DNA of 64,000 bases. It comes from Thauera aromatica K172. Lineage in GTDB: Bacteria > Pseudomonadota > Gammaproteobacteria > Burkholderiales > Rhodocyclaceae. Both the position numbers and the translations under genes were made by a program. Within the stretch, counting starts at the first letter, position 1; every line of letters starts with the position of its first letter. The notes under the pieces are model-generated. The model saw only the letters and a list, made by a program, of their open reading frames with translations. It did no database searches and was not told the DNA's origin. The stretch covers positions 2,046,001 through 2,110,000 of the forward strand of contig NZ_CP028339.1 of assembly GCF_003030465.1 (NCBI RefSeq). The letters run 5' to 3'. Below, in pieces: positions 26,734 to 35,213 of the stretch.

Positions 26734-27009
26734 GTCGATGGTCCAGTAGCCGTGACTCACCCGGTTTCGCATGGCGTACAGCGCTGCCCAAGGGATCTGG
26801 GGGTTCTGTTGCTCGAATTCCGGTGCATGCAGGCTGACATTGCGTGCGGCCTCGCCGATGATCTCGATGTTGCGGGCGACGGCATCCTGCAGTTGCTCGT
26901 CTGCGGTGAAATCGAGCTGCGATTTGCCGAACGTGTAACGCTGGATGCGATCAGCGGCGTCGCGTATGTGGTGCACGTAGTCGTTCAGCCGCAGGGCCTT
27001 CTTGTTCAT
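26686..27009 (-). pseudogene. HepT-like HEPN toxin, C-terminally truncated
   Basis: The start MNKKALRLNDYVHHIRDAAD and the RNase motif R-x4-H in MRNRVSHGYWTIDLAV match HepT (DUF86) HEPN toxins. HepT is either an RNase or the target of AMPylation by MntA. After residue 95 the reading frame runs into the glycosyltransferase remnant (GCSAGGWSGCTG) and stops at 107 residues, losing the last helix of about 15-20 residues. The upstream MntA partner is broken. It is probably inactive, though the active-site motif itself survives. Confidence 0.75.
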
Positions 27010-27230
27010 ACTGCTTGTGCCTCGTGCAGGATCTGACTGCGGAACTTGGGAGGTAGCGCCGCCGGGGTGAGCACATCCACCGATACGCCAAGCCGGGTTT
27101 CGAGCTCGACCTGAATGTGCGCGAGGTCGAGGAGGGATGCATCGGGCGCCGGGTCGACGAGCAGGAATAGACGGCGCGGTGGGCATCGCCAGGGCCGATT
27201 CGATTCCCTGCAGCAGGACAGCGCAGGATT
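27006..27230 (-). pseudogene. Decayed MntA-type nucleotidyltransferase antitoxin
   Basis: Just upstream of hepT, and overlapping its start by ATGA, one frame encodes FLLVDPAPDASLLDLAHIQV, then LETRLGVSVDVLTPAAL and RSQILHEA. These correspond to the C-terminal half of MntA (MNT-fold) antitoxins. The preceding active-site region survives only in a different frame as GNRIGPGDAHRA, in place of the GS-x-ARG-x-(6)-SDIDLLVD motif. A frameshift lies near 27165-27190 and the catalytic Asp-x-Asp is lost. No start codon for an intact protein is visible. Confidence 0.65.
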
Positions 27231-27339
27231 CGGGCTCGACCGCGACCACGATGCCATCGATGTTGACCATGTCGCAGGCGCCCACTGAGAGGCCCAGGCA
27301 GTGAGCAATGAAAGACCTGACCCCGCCTACCCTCCGCCC

Positions 27340-27741
27340 TCAGGCTGCCCAGTTAGCCAACTGTAATGCTTCCACTCGCTCGAACTCGCCCAAGTTGTTC
27401 GAAACGAGCGTCAGACCCTCGCTACGTGCGTGTGCTGCAATGTGCAGATCATTGACGCCGATTGTCTGCCCGCGAGATTCCAGTTGGGCGCGGATGTTGC
27501 CATAGTGCATTGCTGCTTTCGGGCCGTAGGGCAGCACCTCGAGGCGACAGCAGAAGTCCTCGACAGCGGCAAGCGAACGCGCTGGCGCGTTGCTTTTCTC
27601 GGCGCCGTGCATCAGCTCCGCGAGGGTAATCGACGAGATCGCCAGATGCCCGGCGTTCTCGTTGAACAGCGCAAGTGCCGACAGCGGCCGGCGCTTGATC
27701 ACGCAGATTACGATGTTCGTGTCGAGCAGGTAGCGCAGCAT
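27340..27741 (-). CDS. vapC: VapC-type PIN-domain toxin
   Basis: This 133-residue ribonuclease toxin resembles the Shigella/Salmonella VapC (MvpT), which cleaves initiator tRNA. The acidic active-site residues are in place: Asp7 (MLRYLLDTNI), Glu42 (SITLAELMHGAEKS) and Asp98 (VNDLHIAAHARS), followed by LVSNNLGEFERV. The start overlaps the vapB stop (TGATG), which fixes the ATG at 27741; longer versions run into vapB. The module appears intact. Confidence 0.92.
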   Translation of the reverse strand: MLRYLLDTNIVICVIKRRPLSALALFNENAGHLAISSITLAELMHGAEKSNAPARSLAAVEDFCCRLEVLPYGPKAAMHYGNIRAQLESRGQTIGVNDLHIAAHARSEGLTLVSNNLGEFERVEALQLANWAA

Positions 27742-27974
27742 CAGAGCGCCTCGCGTTCCTGCTGTTCCTGGCTGGCGCGGGTTTCCATGAAATCGTCGGC
27801 AACCTGCGGCCCGTTGATGAAGAACGAATCCCACGTGTGGCCTACCGGCGCGATGATCCGCTCCAACCCGCGGGCCCGGACGTCCACGCGCTTGACGTTC
27901 GCGGGCAAGCGCATGTCTGCCGGCAGTCGCACGGCCTGGCTGCGATTGTTCGTGAAGACGGTACTTGTAGTCAT
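27741..27974 (-). CDS. vapB: VapB-type antitoxin (AbrB/SpoVT fold)
   Basis: This 77-residue antitoxin has the swapped-hairpin DNA-binding N-terminus TVFTNNRSQAVRLPADMRLP. The toxin-wrapping tail carries the family residues TWDSFF and DDFMETRASQEQQEREAL, closely paralleling MvpA/VapB of Shigella. GGAG lies 6-7 bases before the ATG. The inverted repeat GGGATA...TATCCC at 27997-28019 overlaps its probable promoter. Confidence 0.92.
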   Translation of the reverse strand: MTTSTVFTNNRSQAVRLPADMRLPANVKRVDVRARGLERIIAPVGHTWDSFFINGPQVADDFMETRASQEQQEREAL

Positions 27975-27996
27975 GGATGTCTCCAGCTCATGGATT

Positions 27997-28019
27997 GGGA
28001 TACGGCGAAAGTATATCCC
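27997..28019 (-). promoter_or_regulatory. Operator-like inverted repeat and -10 box of vapBC
   Basis: The 6-bp arms GGGATA and TATCCC are 11 bases apart. The minus-strand -10 candidate TATACT (28015-28010) lies within the repeat, and its distance to the vapB ATG (about 35 bases) is ordinary. This fits autorepression by the VapBC complex. Inferred. Confidence 0.5.
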
Positions 28020-28245
28020 ACGCCGCGTCGTGCGCCCGCTCGGAGCCGGTACGTTGCCAGGGCTGTCGGAGCGGCAGCAGCCCCACGCATCACCACCCAG
28101 GCGTGTCCACCCCATACGCCCGCGTATTCCCATGCACCGCCGCGCTCGCGCGCATCTCCGCCGGCCGCCACCAGCGATAGTGCCCGTGCTGCGCCGCGGG
28201 CGGATGCAGACCCCGACTGCCGCTGCTCCTACACCGCAGCACACG

Positions 28246-28431
28246 TATCCGTTCGAGGAGCACGGTTTTACCGACGACTCGGAGACCGACCATGAGGACG
28301 CTCTTGGCCGGATTACCGATCCGGATCCGCTGCAGCGCGATGCGGACGATTCGGCGCAGCTCGTCTCTGCCAGCGAGATCAGGCGGCGGAGAGCCGGCTC
28401 CTGGGGCGTACGGGTTTTGAACGGGATCCAT
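28246..28431 (-). pseudogene. N-terminal fragment of an ATP-binding (AAA-type) protein
   Basis: The first 62 residues (MDPVQNPYAPGAGSPPPDLA, then GRDELRRIVRIAL) resemble a family of stand-alone ATP-binding proteins. The Walker A region reads GLRVVGKTVLLERIR; homologues read GLRGVGKT, so one glycine has become Val. After this point homology ends and the frame runs through unrelated sequence to 28090. The remaining roughly 300 residues are missing. It has AT-rich upstream DNA that may be its old promoter. Confidence 0.55.
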
Positions 28432-28693
28432 GTCTATATCGATATTATGAAAGTTATCTTTTTTCGATAATGTCTATAAGACCAGTTGATATCAAGCGCG
28501 GACAATTGAAGAGGGGTGACCCTTCCGTACGCCGCAGGCCTGTAGTGCGCAAGCGAAGCAGCCATTTGAACGGCTGGGGCAGCGCACCGCCGCAGCCCCG
28601 CTGATCTTCGCCAGCAGAACGGTCGACCGCTTCTGGCCGGCTTCTACCGCGCCCGCCGCCGGCGGCACCCGACCGTCGGCTCCGCCGGAAACA
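28432..28693. other. Gene-free stretch with an AT-rich island
   Basis: About 260 bases without a credible gene. From 28431 to 28490 the DNA is strikingly AT-rich for this genome and contains the palindrome ATATCGATAT (28436-28445) and the imperfect palindrome GTCT-ATA-AGAC near 28473. These are candidate promoter/operator elements of the truncated ATPase gene. From 28500 to 28693 the composition returns to the genome norm and nothing recognisable is seen. Confidence 0.5.
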
Positions 28694-29659
28694 TCACAGC
28701 CATTTCGCTTTCTTGAAGCGCCACCACAGGAAAGCGCTCGTGGCTGCGATCACGGTGATGCCAAAGGGGTAGCCGTACTGCCACTCGAGCTCGGGCATGT
28801 GGGCGAAATTCATGCCCCAGATGCCGGCGAAGGCGGTGGCGACGGCGAAGATCCCGGCCCAGGCGGCGAGCCGCTTGGCGATTTCGGTCTGGTCGATGGC
28901 GACCATCGACAAGTTGACCTGGATCGCGGTGACGATGGTGTCGCGGATGCTGTCGAGCGAGGCGTTGAGCCGGGTCAGGTGGTCGTACACGTCGCGGAAG
29001 TAGTGCCGGCTGTTGGCGCAGACTTCGGGCACGCGGCCGCTGTGCAGCTTGCCGGCGGCTTCCATCAGCGGCGTCACCGCGTGCTTGAGGAGGGTGACCT
29101 TGCGTTTCAGGCGGTACAGCCGGCGGATGCTGGAGTGCGCCGCGCCCTTGGTGAAAATGCGCTCTTCGAGCGCTTCGAGCTCGGATTCGAGGCCTTCGAT
29201 GACCGGGAAGTAGCGATCGACGACGGCGTCCATCAAGGCGTAGAACACGTAGCCCGCGCCTTTCGCGAGCATTTTCGGCTCGCGCTCGCAGCGACGGCGA
29301 ACGTCGATAAAGCCGCGCTCGCTGCGGTTGCGCACCGACAGGATGTAGTTGGTGCCGACGAACACGTGCACTTCGCCGACTTCGAGAGCGTTGTCCTTTT
29401 CCTCGATGAGGTGCATCACCGCGAACAGCTCGTTCTCGTATTCCTCGACTTTCGGGCGCTGGTGGCCGTGGTGGGCATCTTCGACGGCGAGCTCGTGGAG
29501 GGCGAACTCCGCTTTCATCTGCGCGAGTTCCTCGGCCGTCGGGTCCTTGAGCGCGACCCAGATGAAGGTGTCGGCGCGCTGCAGGTAGTCGCTGATCGCC
29601 GCGACCGGGATGTCCGCGAGCTTGCGTCCGTGCTGGTAGGCGGTGCAGTTGATGAGCAT
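28694..29659 (-). CDS. corA: CorA-family magnesium/cobalt transporter
   Basis: This 321-residue pentameric divalent-cation channel has a large cytoplasmic domain and two C-terminal helices. The selectivity signature GMN sits in AGIWGMNFAHMPELEWQYGYPF between the two membrane segments, and the protein ends in basic residues. ATG at 29659 (MLINCTAYQ) gives the family length; the open frame upstream is unrelated. It follows the GGDEF-EAL gene by 26 bases and may share its transcript. Confidence 0.92.
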   Translation of the reverse strand: MLINCTAYQHGRKLADIPVAAISDYLQRADTFIWVALKDPTAEELAQMKAEFALHELAVEDAHHGHQRPKVEEYENELFAVMHLIEEKDNALEVGEVHVFVGTNYILSVRNRSERGFIDVRRRCEREPKMLAKGAGYVFYALMDAVVDRYFPVIEGLESELEALEERIFTKGAAHSSIRRLYRLKRKVTLLKHAVTPLMEAAGKLHSGRVPEVCANSRHYFRDVYDHLTRLNASLDSIRDTIVTAIQVNLSMVAIDQTEIAKRLAAWAGIFAVATAFAGIWGMNFAHMPELEWQYGYPFGITVIAATSAFLWWRFKKAKWL

Positions 29660-29685
29660 GGCGCGCAGGCTCGACAGGGACGACG

Positions 29686-31455
29686 TCAGTGGGCGCGGGT
29701 CGGGGCGTCCGCCGTCTGCGGGCCGGGCGCGGGGGTGATGTCGCGCAGCAGGCGGCCGGGGTTTTCCAGGTCGTCGATGATCAGCATTTCCGCCTGGGCA
29801 GCGGTGACCGGACGCGAATACAGGAAACCCTGGGCGAATTCGGCCCCCAGCCCGCGCAGCAGCGCTTCCTGGGCGGGAAGTTCGACGCCCTCGCAGACGA
29901 CCTCGCGGCCCAGCTTGTGGGCGAGGTTGAGGATGGTTTCGACGAAGCTGCGGTCGGCCGCCCGGTCGTGAACGTGCCGGATGAACGAGCGGTCGACCTT
30001 CAGTGTGTCGATCGGCAGGCGGTGCAGATAGGACAGCGAGGAGTAGCCGGTGCCGAAGTCGTCGAGCATCAGCTTGAGCCGGGTGCGCTTGAGGGCGCTC
30101 ATCAGCTCGATCGCGCGCTCGCCGTCTTCCATCGCCGCACTTTCGGTGATTTCGAGCTTCAGGTGGCGCGGGGAAAGCCCGCTCTCGCGCAGGGTGCGGC
30201 GGATCTCCGGCAGCAGCTCGGGGTGGGTCAGCTGGCGTGCGGAGAGGTTGACGCTGACGGTCAGCGCCGGGCGGCGCGGGAAGGCGAGCTGCCAGCGGCG
30301 CATCTGGGCGCATGCGGTGTCGAGCATCCAGCGCCCGATGGGGACGATCAGGCCGCTGTCTTCGGCCAGGGGGATGAATTCGGCGGGGGAAATGAGCCCG
30401 CGCTCGGGGTGGTTCCAGCGCACCAGCGCTTCGAAGCCGACCAGCCGGGTGTCGCGCAGGCGCACGATTGGCTGGTAATAGGCTTCGAATTGATTGCGCT
30501 CGAGGGCGCGGCGCAGATCGAGCTCGAGGTCGAGCCGGCGCAAGGCTTCTTCGTGCATGCCGCGGTCGAACATCGCGTAGCCGCCGCCGCCCTGGGTCTT
30601 GGCCCGGTTCATCGCCAGGCTGGCGTCGCGGAGCATGACGTCAGGATGGTCGTAGTGGGAATTGTTCATCGTCATTCCCGCCGACATGCTGGCGAAGACT
30701 TCATGTTCGTGCAGACGGAAAGGCAGGACGCAGCTTTCCTGCAGGCGCTTGATGACCCGCACCGGGGAGGTGGGGTCCTTGATGTCTTCGAGCAGGATGC
30801 CGAACTCGTCGCCGCCGAGGCGCGCGATCATGTCGGTCGGCCGGGTGGAGCGGCGCAGCAGGTTGGCGATCTCGATCAGCAGCAGATCGCCGATGCGGTT
30901 ACCGAGGCTGTGGTTGATGACGCTGAAGCGATCGATGCCGCAGTGGATGACGGCGAACTGGAGCTGCTTGTTGCGCTGGGCGCGTTGCATCGCGTGATTG
31001 ACGCGGTCGAGGAACAGACCGCGGTTGGGCAGGCCGGTCAGGCCATCGACGAAGACTTCCGGCAGCCGGGCTTCGTGCTCCGAGAGGTTTACCCCGGTTT
31101 CGTGCGCCGAAGCGTAGAACAGCATGTGGTCGGGGTCGAAGCTGACGCTCCACGCCAGGCCGACATAGGTGCCGTCGCTTCTGCGACAGCGGCACGAAAA
31201 GCGCACCGTCGACAACTCGTCGCCGATGCGGCACAGGCGGTCGATCATGTCCTCGCGGTCGAGTTCGTGCACGACCTCGATGAACGGGTGCCAGCGCAGT
31301 GCGTCCTGACCGAGGCCGAGCACTTCCTGCCATGACTCGCTCATCATCTGGATCACCCAGTTCTCGTCGAGAACCATCAGCAGGGCGCCTGGCAGCCTGA
31401 AGAATGCGCTTTCGGCAGGAAAGGCCTGCGGAGGTTTTCGATAAACGGACATCAT
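29686..31455 (-). CDS. PAS-GGDEF-EAL cyclic-di-GMP protein
   Basis: The 589-residue cytoplasmic protein has a PAS-like sensor (about residues 18-125) and a GGDEF domain with an intact active site (GGDEF at 214-218). An allosteric I-site (Arg205-x-x-Asp208) lies exactly five residues ahead of it. The EAL domain is also intact (GFEALVRW at 340-347, NLSARQL, DDFGTGYSSLSYL). Both synthesis and hydrolysis of c-di-GMP are therefore possible. There is no membrane segment. It lies directly upstream of corA. The start has two consecutive ATGs and a poor ribosome binding site. Confidence 0.9.
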   Translation of the reverse strand: MMSVYRKPPQAFPAESAFFRLPGALLMVLDENWVIQMMSESWQEVLGLGQDALRWHPFIEVVHELDREDMIDRLCRIGDELSTVRFSCRCRRSDGTYVGLAWSVSFDPDHMLFYASAHETGVNLSEHEARLPEVFVDGLTGLPNRGLFLDRVNHAMQRAQRNKQLQFAVIHCGIDRFSVINHSLGNRIGDLLLIEIANLLRRSTRPTDMIARLGGDEFGILLEDIKDPTSPVRVIKRLQESCVLPFRLHEHEVFASMSAGMTMNNSHYDHPDVMLRDASLAMNRAKTQGGGGYAMFDRGMHEEALRRLDLELDLRRALERNQFEAYYQPIVRLRDTRLVGFEALVRWNHPERGLISPAEFIPLAEDSGLIVPIGRWMLDTACAQMRRWQLAFPRRPALTVSVNLSARQLTHPELLPEIRRTLRESGLSPRHLKLEITESAAMEDGERAIELMSALKRTRLKLMLDDFGTGYSSLSYLHRLPIDTLKVDRSFIRHVHDRAADRSFVETILNLAHKLGREVVCEGVELPAQEALLRGLGAEFAQGFLYSRPVTAAQAEMLIIDDLENPGRLLRDITPAPGPQTADAPTRAH

Positions 31456-31520
31456 GGGCAGTTACTCGGTGGTTTTTCCAATGATACGGGGCTGAGCGGG
31501 GTTCAGTGAACGTATGTTCA

Positions 31521-34500
31521 TCAAGTCCGGACCGCTTCGAGCAATTCGCGCACCGCCTTCACCCGCTCTTTCAGATCGGGCAGGCTGGCGCGGCGGACGA
31601 GTTTTTCCGGGCCCGCCATCCTGGTGTTGCGGTCCTTCTGGACCAGAAAGATCACCTTCACCGGGTCGATCGGCGCGTCCTTGGCGAACTGCACGCTGAT
31701 CTGCGCCTCCGAGGCGTCGAGCTTATGCACGCTGAAGGCTTTCACCATCATCCGCAGGCGGTGGGTTTCGATCAGGGCGATGGTTTGCGCCGGCAGTTCG
31801 CCGAAGCGGTCGATCAGCTCTTCCTGCAGCGCGCGCAGGTCCTCTTCCGTTTCGCAGTTGGCCAGGCGCTTGTAGAGCGTCAGCCGCTCCTGGACGTCGG
31901 GGCAGTAGTCGGTGGGCAGCAGCGCGGGCGTGTGCAGGTTGATCTCGGAGACGACGTCCAGTGGCTGTGACAGGTCGGGCTCGCGGCCGGCCTGCAGTTC
32001 CCGGACCGCGCGCTTGAGCATTTCGGTGTACAGGCTGAAGCCGACCTGCTGGATTTCGCCCGACTGGTTCTCGCCCAGGACTTCGCCGGCGCCGCGGATC
32101 TCGAGGTCGTGCATGGCGAGGTAGAAGCCCGAGCCGAGCTCGTCCATCAGCGCGATCGCCTCCAGGCGCTTTTGCGCCTGCGGCGTCGGTTTGGCGCCGG
32201 GCTGGGTCAGCAGGTAGGCGTAGGCCTGGTGGTGGCTGCGGCCGACGCGGCCGCGCAGCTGGTGCAACTGGGCGAGGCCGAAGCGGTCGGCGCGGTTGAT
32301 GATGATGGTGTTGGCGGTGGGGATGTTGATGCCGGTCTCGATGATGGTGGTGCACAGCAGCAGGTTGGCGCGCTGTTGGGTGAATTCGCGCATCACGCGC
32401 TCGAGTTCGCGCTCGGGCAGCTGGCCGTGGCCGACGACGATGCGCGCCTCGGGCAGCAGCTCTTCGAGGTCGTCGCGCATGTTGTCGATGGTGTCGACCT
32501 CGTTGTGCAGGAAATACACCTGGCCGCCGCGCTTGAATTCGCGCAGCACCGCCTCGCGGATCGCGCCGCGGCTCGAAGGCTGGACGAAGGTCTTGATCGC
32601 CAGGCGCTTTTGCGGCGCGGTGGCGATCACCGAGAACTCGCGCAGGCCTTCCATCGCCAGGCCGAGCGTGCGCGGGATCGGGGTGGCGGTGAGGGTCAGG
32701 ACGTCGACTTCGGAACGCAGCGCTTTGAGCGCTTCCTTCTGGCGCACGCCGAAGCGGTGTTCCTCGTCGATGATCACCAGCCCGAGGCGCTTGAATTTGA
32801 CGTCCTTCTGGATCAGGCGGTGGGTGCCGATGACGATGTCCACCTTGCCTTCGCCGAGCAGCCGGAGCGACTCGGCCTGCTCCTTGGCGGACTTGAAGCG
32901 CGAAAGTTCGGCGATCTTGATCGGCCAGTCGGCGAAGCGGTCGGCGAAGGTCTGGTAGTGCTGCTCGGCGAGCAGGGTGGTCGGGCACAGCACCACCACC
33001 TGGCGGCCGTCGGCCACCGCGATGAAGGCCGCGCGCAGCGCCACTTCGGTCTTGCCGAAGCCGACGTCGCCGCATACCAGGCGGTCCATCGGCCGGCCCG
33101 ATTTCATGTCGGTGACCACGGCGTCGATCGCCGCCTGCTGGTCGGGCGTGGTCTCGAAGCCGAAGCCTTCGGCGAAGGCTTCCAGGTCGTGCTGGGTGAA
33201 ATCGAAGCGGTGCCCGGGGCGGGCGGCGCGCTGGGCGTAAAGTGCGAGCAGCTCGGCGGCGGTGTCGCGCACCTGCAGCGCGGCTTTCTTCTTCGCCTTT
33301 TCCCACTGGCCGGAGCCGAGGCGATGCAGTTCCACGCCTTCCGGGTCGGCGCCGGCGTAGCGGGTGATTACGTGCAGTTGCGCCACCGGCACGTAGAGCT
33401 TGTCGCCGCCGTTGTATTCCAGATGCAGGAATTCGGTGTCGCCTTCGCCGAGGTTCATGTGGATGAGGCCGAGGTAACGGCCGATACCGTGCGACGCATG
33501 CACTACCGGGTCGCCGATCTTCAACTCGGACAGATCGCGCAACCAGCCTTCCATGGTCGCCGCCTTGCGGCTGTCGCGGCGGCTGCGGCTGCGGGCGGTG
33601 GCGGCGTAGAGTTCGGCCTCGGTCAGCACCGCCAGCCTGGCCGCCGGCAGCACGAAGCCGCGGGCGAGCGGAGCGATGCCGAGCGCTACCGGGCTGCGGG
33701 CGTCGAGGAAGGCCGCGAAGTCGGCCGTCGGCTCGGGCTTCACGCCGTATTCGGCGAAGAACTCGGCCATCGTTTCGCGCCGGCCGGGCGAGTCGGCGAG
33801 GAGCAGGATGCGGCCGCCGGCTTCGTCGATGAAACCGTCGATGAAGGCCTTGAGCCTGTGCAGCGGGTCGGAGGACTTGCGCTCGACGGCGACCTCGGGC
33901 GCGGGCAGGGCGAGCGCGGCGGCATCGCGATCGGCGCTGTCCACCGTGCCCGCCGCTTCGCCCGCGGCCGTGCCGCTGCCCGCTCCGGCGCCGTGCCTGG
34001 TGTCGCGCTCGGCGCCGATGTCGAGGCGCGGGCGGCGCTTGAGCGCGATGAAGAAGGCCTCGTCGCTGAGAAACAGCTGTTCGGGCGGCAGCACCGGGCG
34101 GCTGCGGTCGCCTTTGAGCAGGTCGTGGCGCGAGCGGGTGTCGCGCCAGAATTCGGCGATCGCCGCAGGAACGTCGCGGTGCAGCAGCACCGGGGTGTCG
34201 GCGGGCAGGTAGTCGAGCAGGGTTGCGGTATCGTCGAAGAACAGCGGCAGGTAGTACTCGATGCCGGCGGGGGCGATGCCGTTGGAAATGTCCTTGTAGA
34301 CCGCCGCGCGCGTCGGGTCGCCCTCGAAGGTCTCGCGGAAGCAGCTGCGAAAGCGGGTGCGCCCGGCATCGTCGAGGGGGAATTCACGCGCCGGCAGCAG
34401 GCGGATTTCCTTCGTCGGGTAGACGGTGCGCTGGGTGTCGGGGTCGAAGGTCTTGATGCTCTCGACTTCGTCGTCGAACAGGTCGATCCGGAACGGCAGC

Positions 34501-35060
34501 GGCGAGCCCATCGGGAACAGGTCGACGAGGCCGCCGCGCACCGAGAATTCGCCGGGGCTGACCACCTGGGTGACGTGGGCGTAGCCGGCCAGTGCCATCT
34601 GCGCCTTGAACCGCTCGCCATCCAGCCGCTCGCCCTGCTTGAGGAAGAAGGTGTAGGCGGCGAGATAGCTCGGCGGCGCCATCCGGTAGAGCGCGGTCGA
34701 GGCCGGTACCAGCACGACATCGGCTTCGCCGCGGCTCAGCGCGTACAGCGTCGCCAGGCGCTCGGAGATGAGGTCCTGGTGCGGGGAGAAGCTGTCGTAG
34801 GGCAGGGTTTCCCAGTCCGGCAGCAGGTGCAGGCGCAAGGCCGGTGCGATCCAGGCGATTTCATCCACCAGGCGCTGGGCATCGAGCGGGTTGGCGGTGA
34901 CCACCAGCAGCATCCGCCCGCGGGCGGCGAGTTGCGCGATCGCGAGCGCGTCGGCGGAGCCGGCCAGCGGCGGTAGCTCGAGGCGGGCGCCGGGCTTGGG
35001 CAGGGGCAGGGTGGCGAGGTGGACGAGGAGGGCGTCGAGCGGGCTTGGCATCGGGAGCAT
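31521..35060 (-). CDS. mfd: Transcription-repair coupling factor Mfd
   Basis: The 1179-residue ATP-dependent translocase displaces RNA polymerase stalled at lesions and recruits UvrA. An N-terminal UvrB-homology module, the RNA-polymerase-interacting CarD-like domain (IGDPVVHASHGIGRYLGL), and the RecG-like motor with GDVGFGKTEVALRAAF and DEEHRFGVRQKE are all visible, followed by the TRCF C-terminal domain. A low-complexity Gly/Ala insert of about 40 residues (HGAGAGSGTAAGEAAG) lies between the N-terminal modules. ATGs at 35060 and 35051 are both possible; neither has a clear ribosome binding site. Confidence 0.95.
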   Translation of the reverse strand: MLPMPSPLDALLVHLATLPLPKPGARLELPPLAGSADALAIAQLAARGRMLLVVTANPLDAQRLVDEIAWIAPALRLHLLPDWETLPYDSFSPHQDLISERLATLYALSRGEADVVLVPASTALYRMAPPSYLAAYTFFLKQGERLDGERFKAQMALAGYAHVTQVVSPGEFSVRGGLVDLFPMGSPLPFRIDLFDDEVESIKTFDPDTQRTVYPTKEIRLLPAREFPLDDAGRTRFRSCFRETFEGDPTRAAVYKDISNGIAPAGIEYYLPLFFDDTATLLDYLPADTPVLLHRDVPAAIAEFWRDTRSRHDLLKGDRSRPVLPPEQLFLSDEAFFIALKRRPRLDIGAERDTRHGAGAGSGTAAGEAAGTVDSADRDAAALALPAPEVAVERKSSDPLHRLKAFIDGFIDEAGGRILLLADSPGRRETMAEFFAEYGVKPEPTADFAAFLDARSPVALGIAPLARGFVLPAARLAVLTEAELYAATARSRSRRDSRKAATMEGWLRDLSELKIGDPVVHASHGIGRYLGLIHMNLGEGDTEFLHLEYNGGDKLYVPVAQLHVITRYAGADPEGVELHRLGSGQWEKAKKKAALQVRDTAAELLALYAQRAARPGHRFDFTQHDLEAFAEGFGFETTPDQQAAIDAVVTDMKSGRPMDRLVCGDVGFGKTEVALRAAFIAVADGRQVVVLCPTTLLAEQHYQTFADRFADWPIKIAELSRFKSAKEQAESLRLLGEGKVDIVIGTHRLIQKDVKFKRLGLVIIDEEHRFGVRQKEALKALRSEVDVLTLTATPIPRTLGLAMEGLREFSVIATAPQKRLAIKTFVQPSSRGAIREAVLREFKRGGQVYFLHNEVDTIDNMRDDLEELLPEARIVVGHGQLPERELERVMREFTQQRANLLLCTTIIETGINIPTANTIIINRADRFGLAQLHQLRGRVGRSHHQAYAYLLTQPGAKPTPQAQKRLEAIALMDELGSGFYLAMHDLEIRGAGEVLGENQSGEIQQVGFSLYTEMLKRAVRELQAGREPDLSQPLDVVSEINLHTPALLPTDYCPDVQERLTLYKRLANCETEEDLRALQEELIDRFGELPAQTIALIETHRLRMMVKAFSVHKLDASEAQISVQFAKDAPIDPVKVIFLVQKDRNTRMAGPEKLVRRASLPDLKERVKAVRELLEAVRT

Positions 35061-35213
35061 GTATCTGCGGCAAGAGGGCGTTCGCCCGCGGCGCGGGGCT
35101 GCGGCGAGGAGCGCAATTATCCCGCAAACCGCGCCTGCGCGCCCTTCGCCACGCGAGGATCGCGGCAATCGAAGCGGTAGCGCGGTTGTTGCCGCGGCAA
35201 GGCTGGGGGGAAT

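Noticed and set aside
26686-27285. 199-residue protein starting at 27285
   Set aside because: The extra N-terminal part is the wrong-frame remains of mntA. The genuine HepT start is 27009, where MNKKALRLND begins.
28090-28245. C-terminal part of the open frame after the ATPase Walker A
   Set aside because: After LLERIR the residues become Arg/Ser/Gly-rich with no resemblance to the ATPase family, so only 28246-28431 was annotated.
34000-34060. Gly/Ala-rich insert in Mfd as a possible frameshift
   Set aside because: The frame is continuous and both flanks match Mfd domains, so it is a variable low-complexity linker rather than damage.
32109-34976. 955-codon plus-strand open frame inside mfd
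   Set aside because: It is a shadow of mfd. Its sequence is low-complexity and the minus-strand frame carries all Mfd helicase and CarD motifs.
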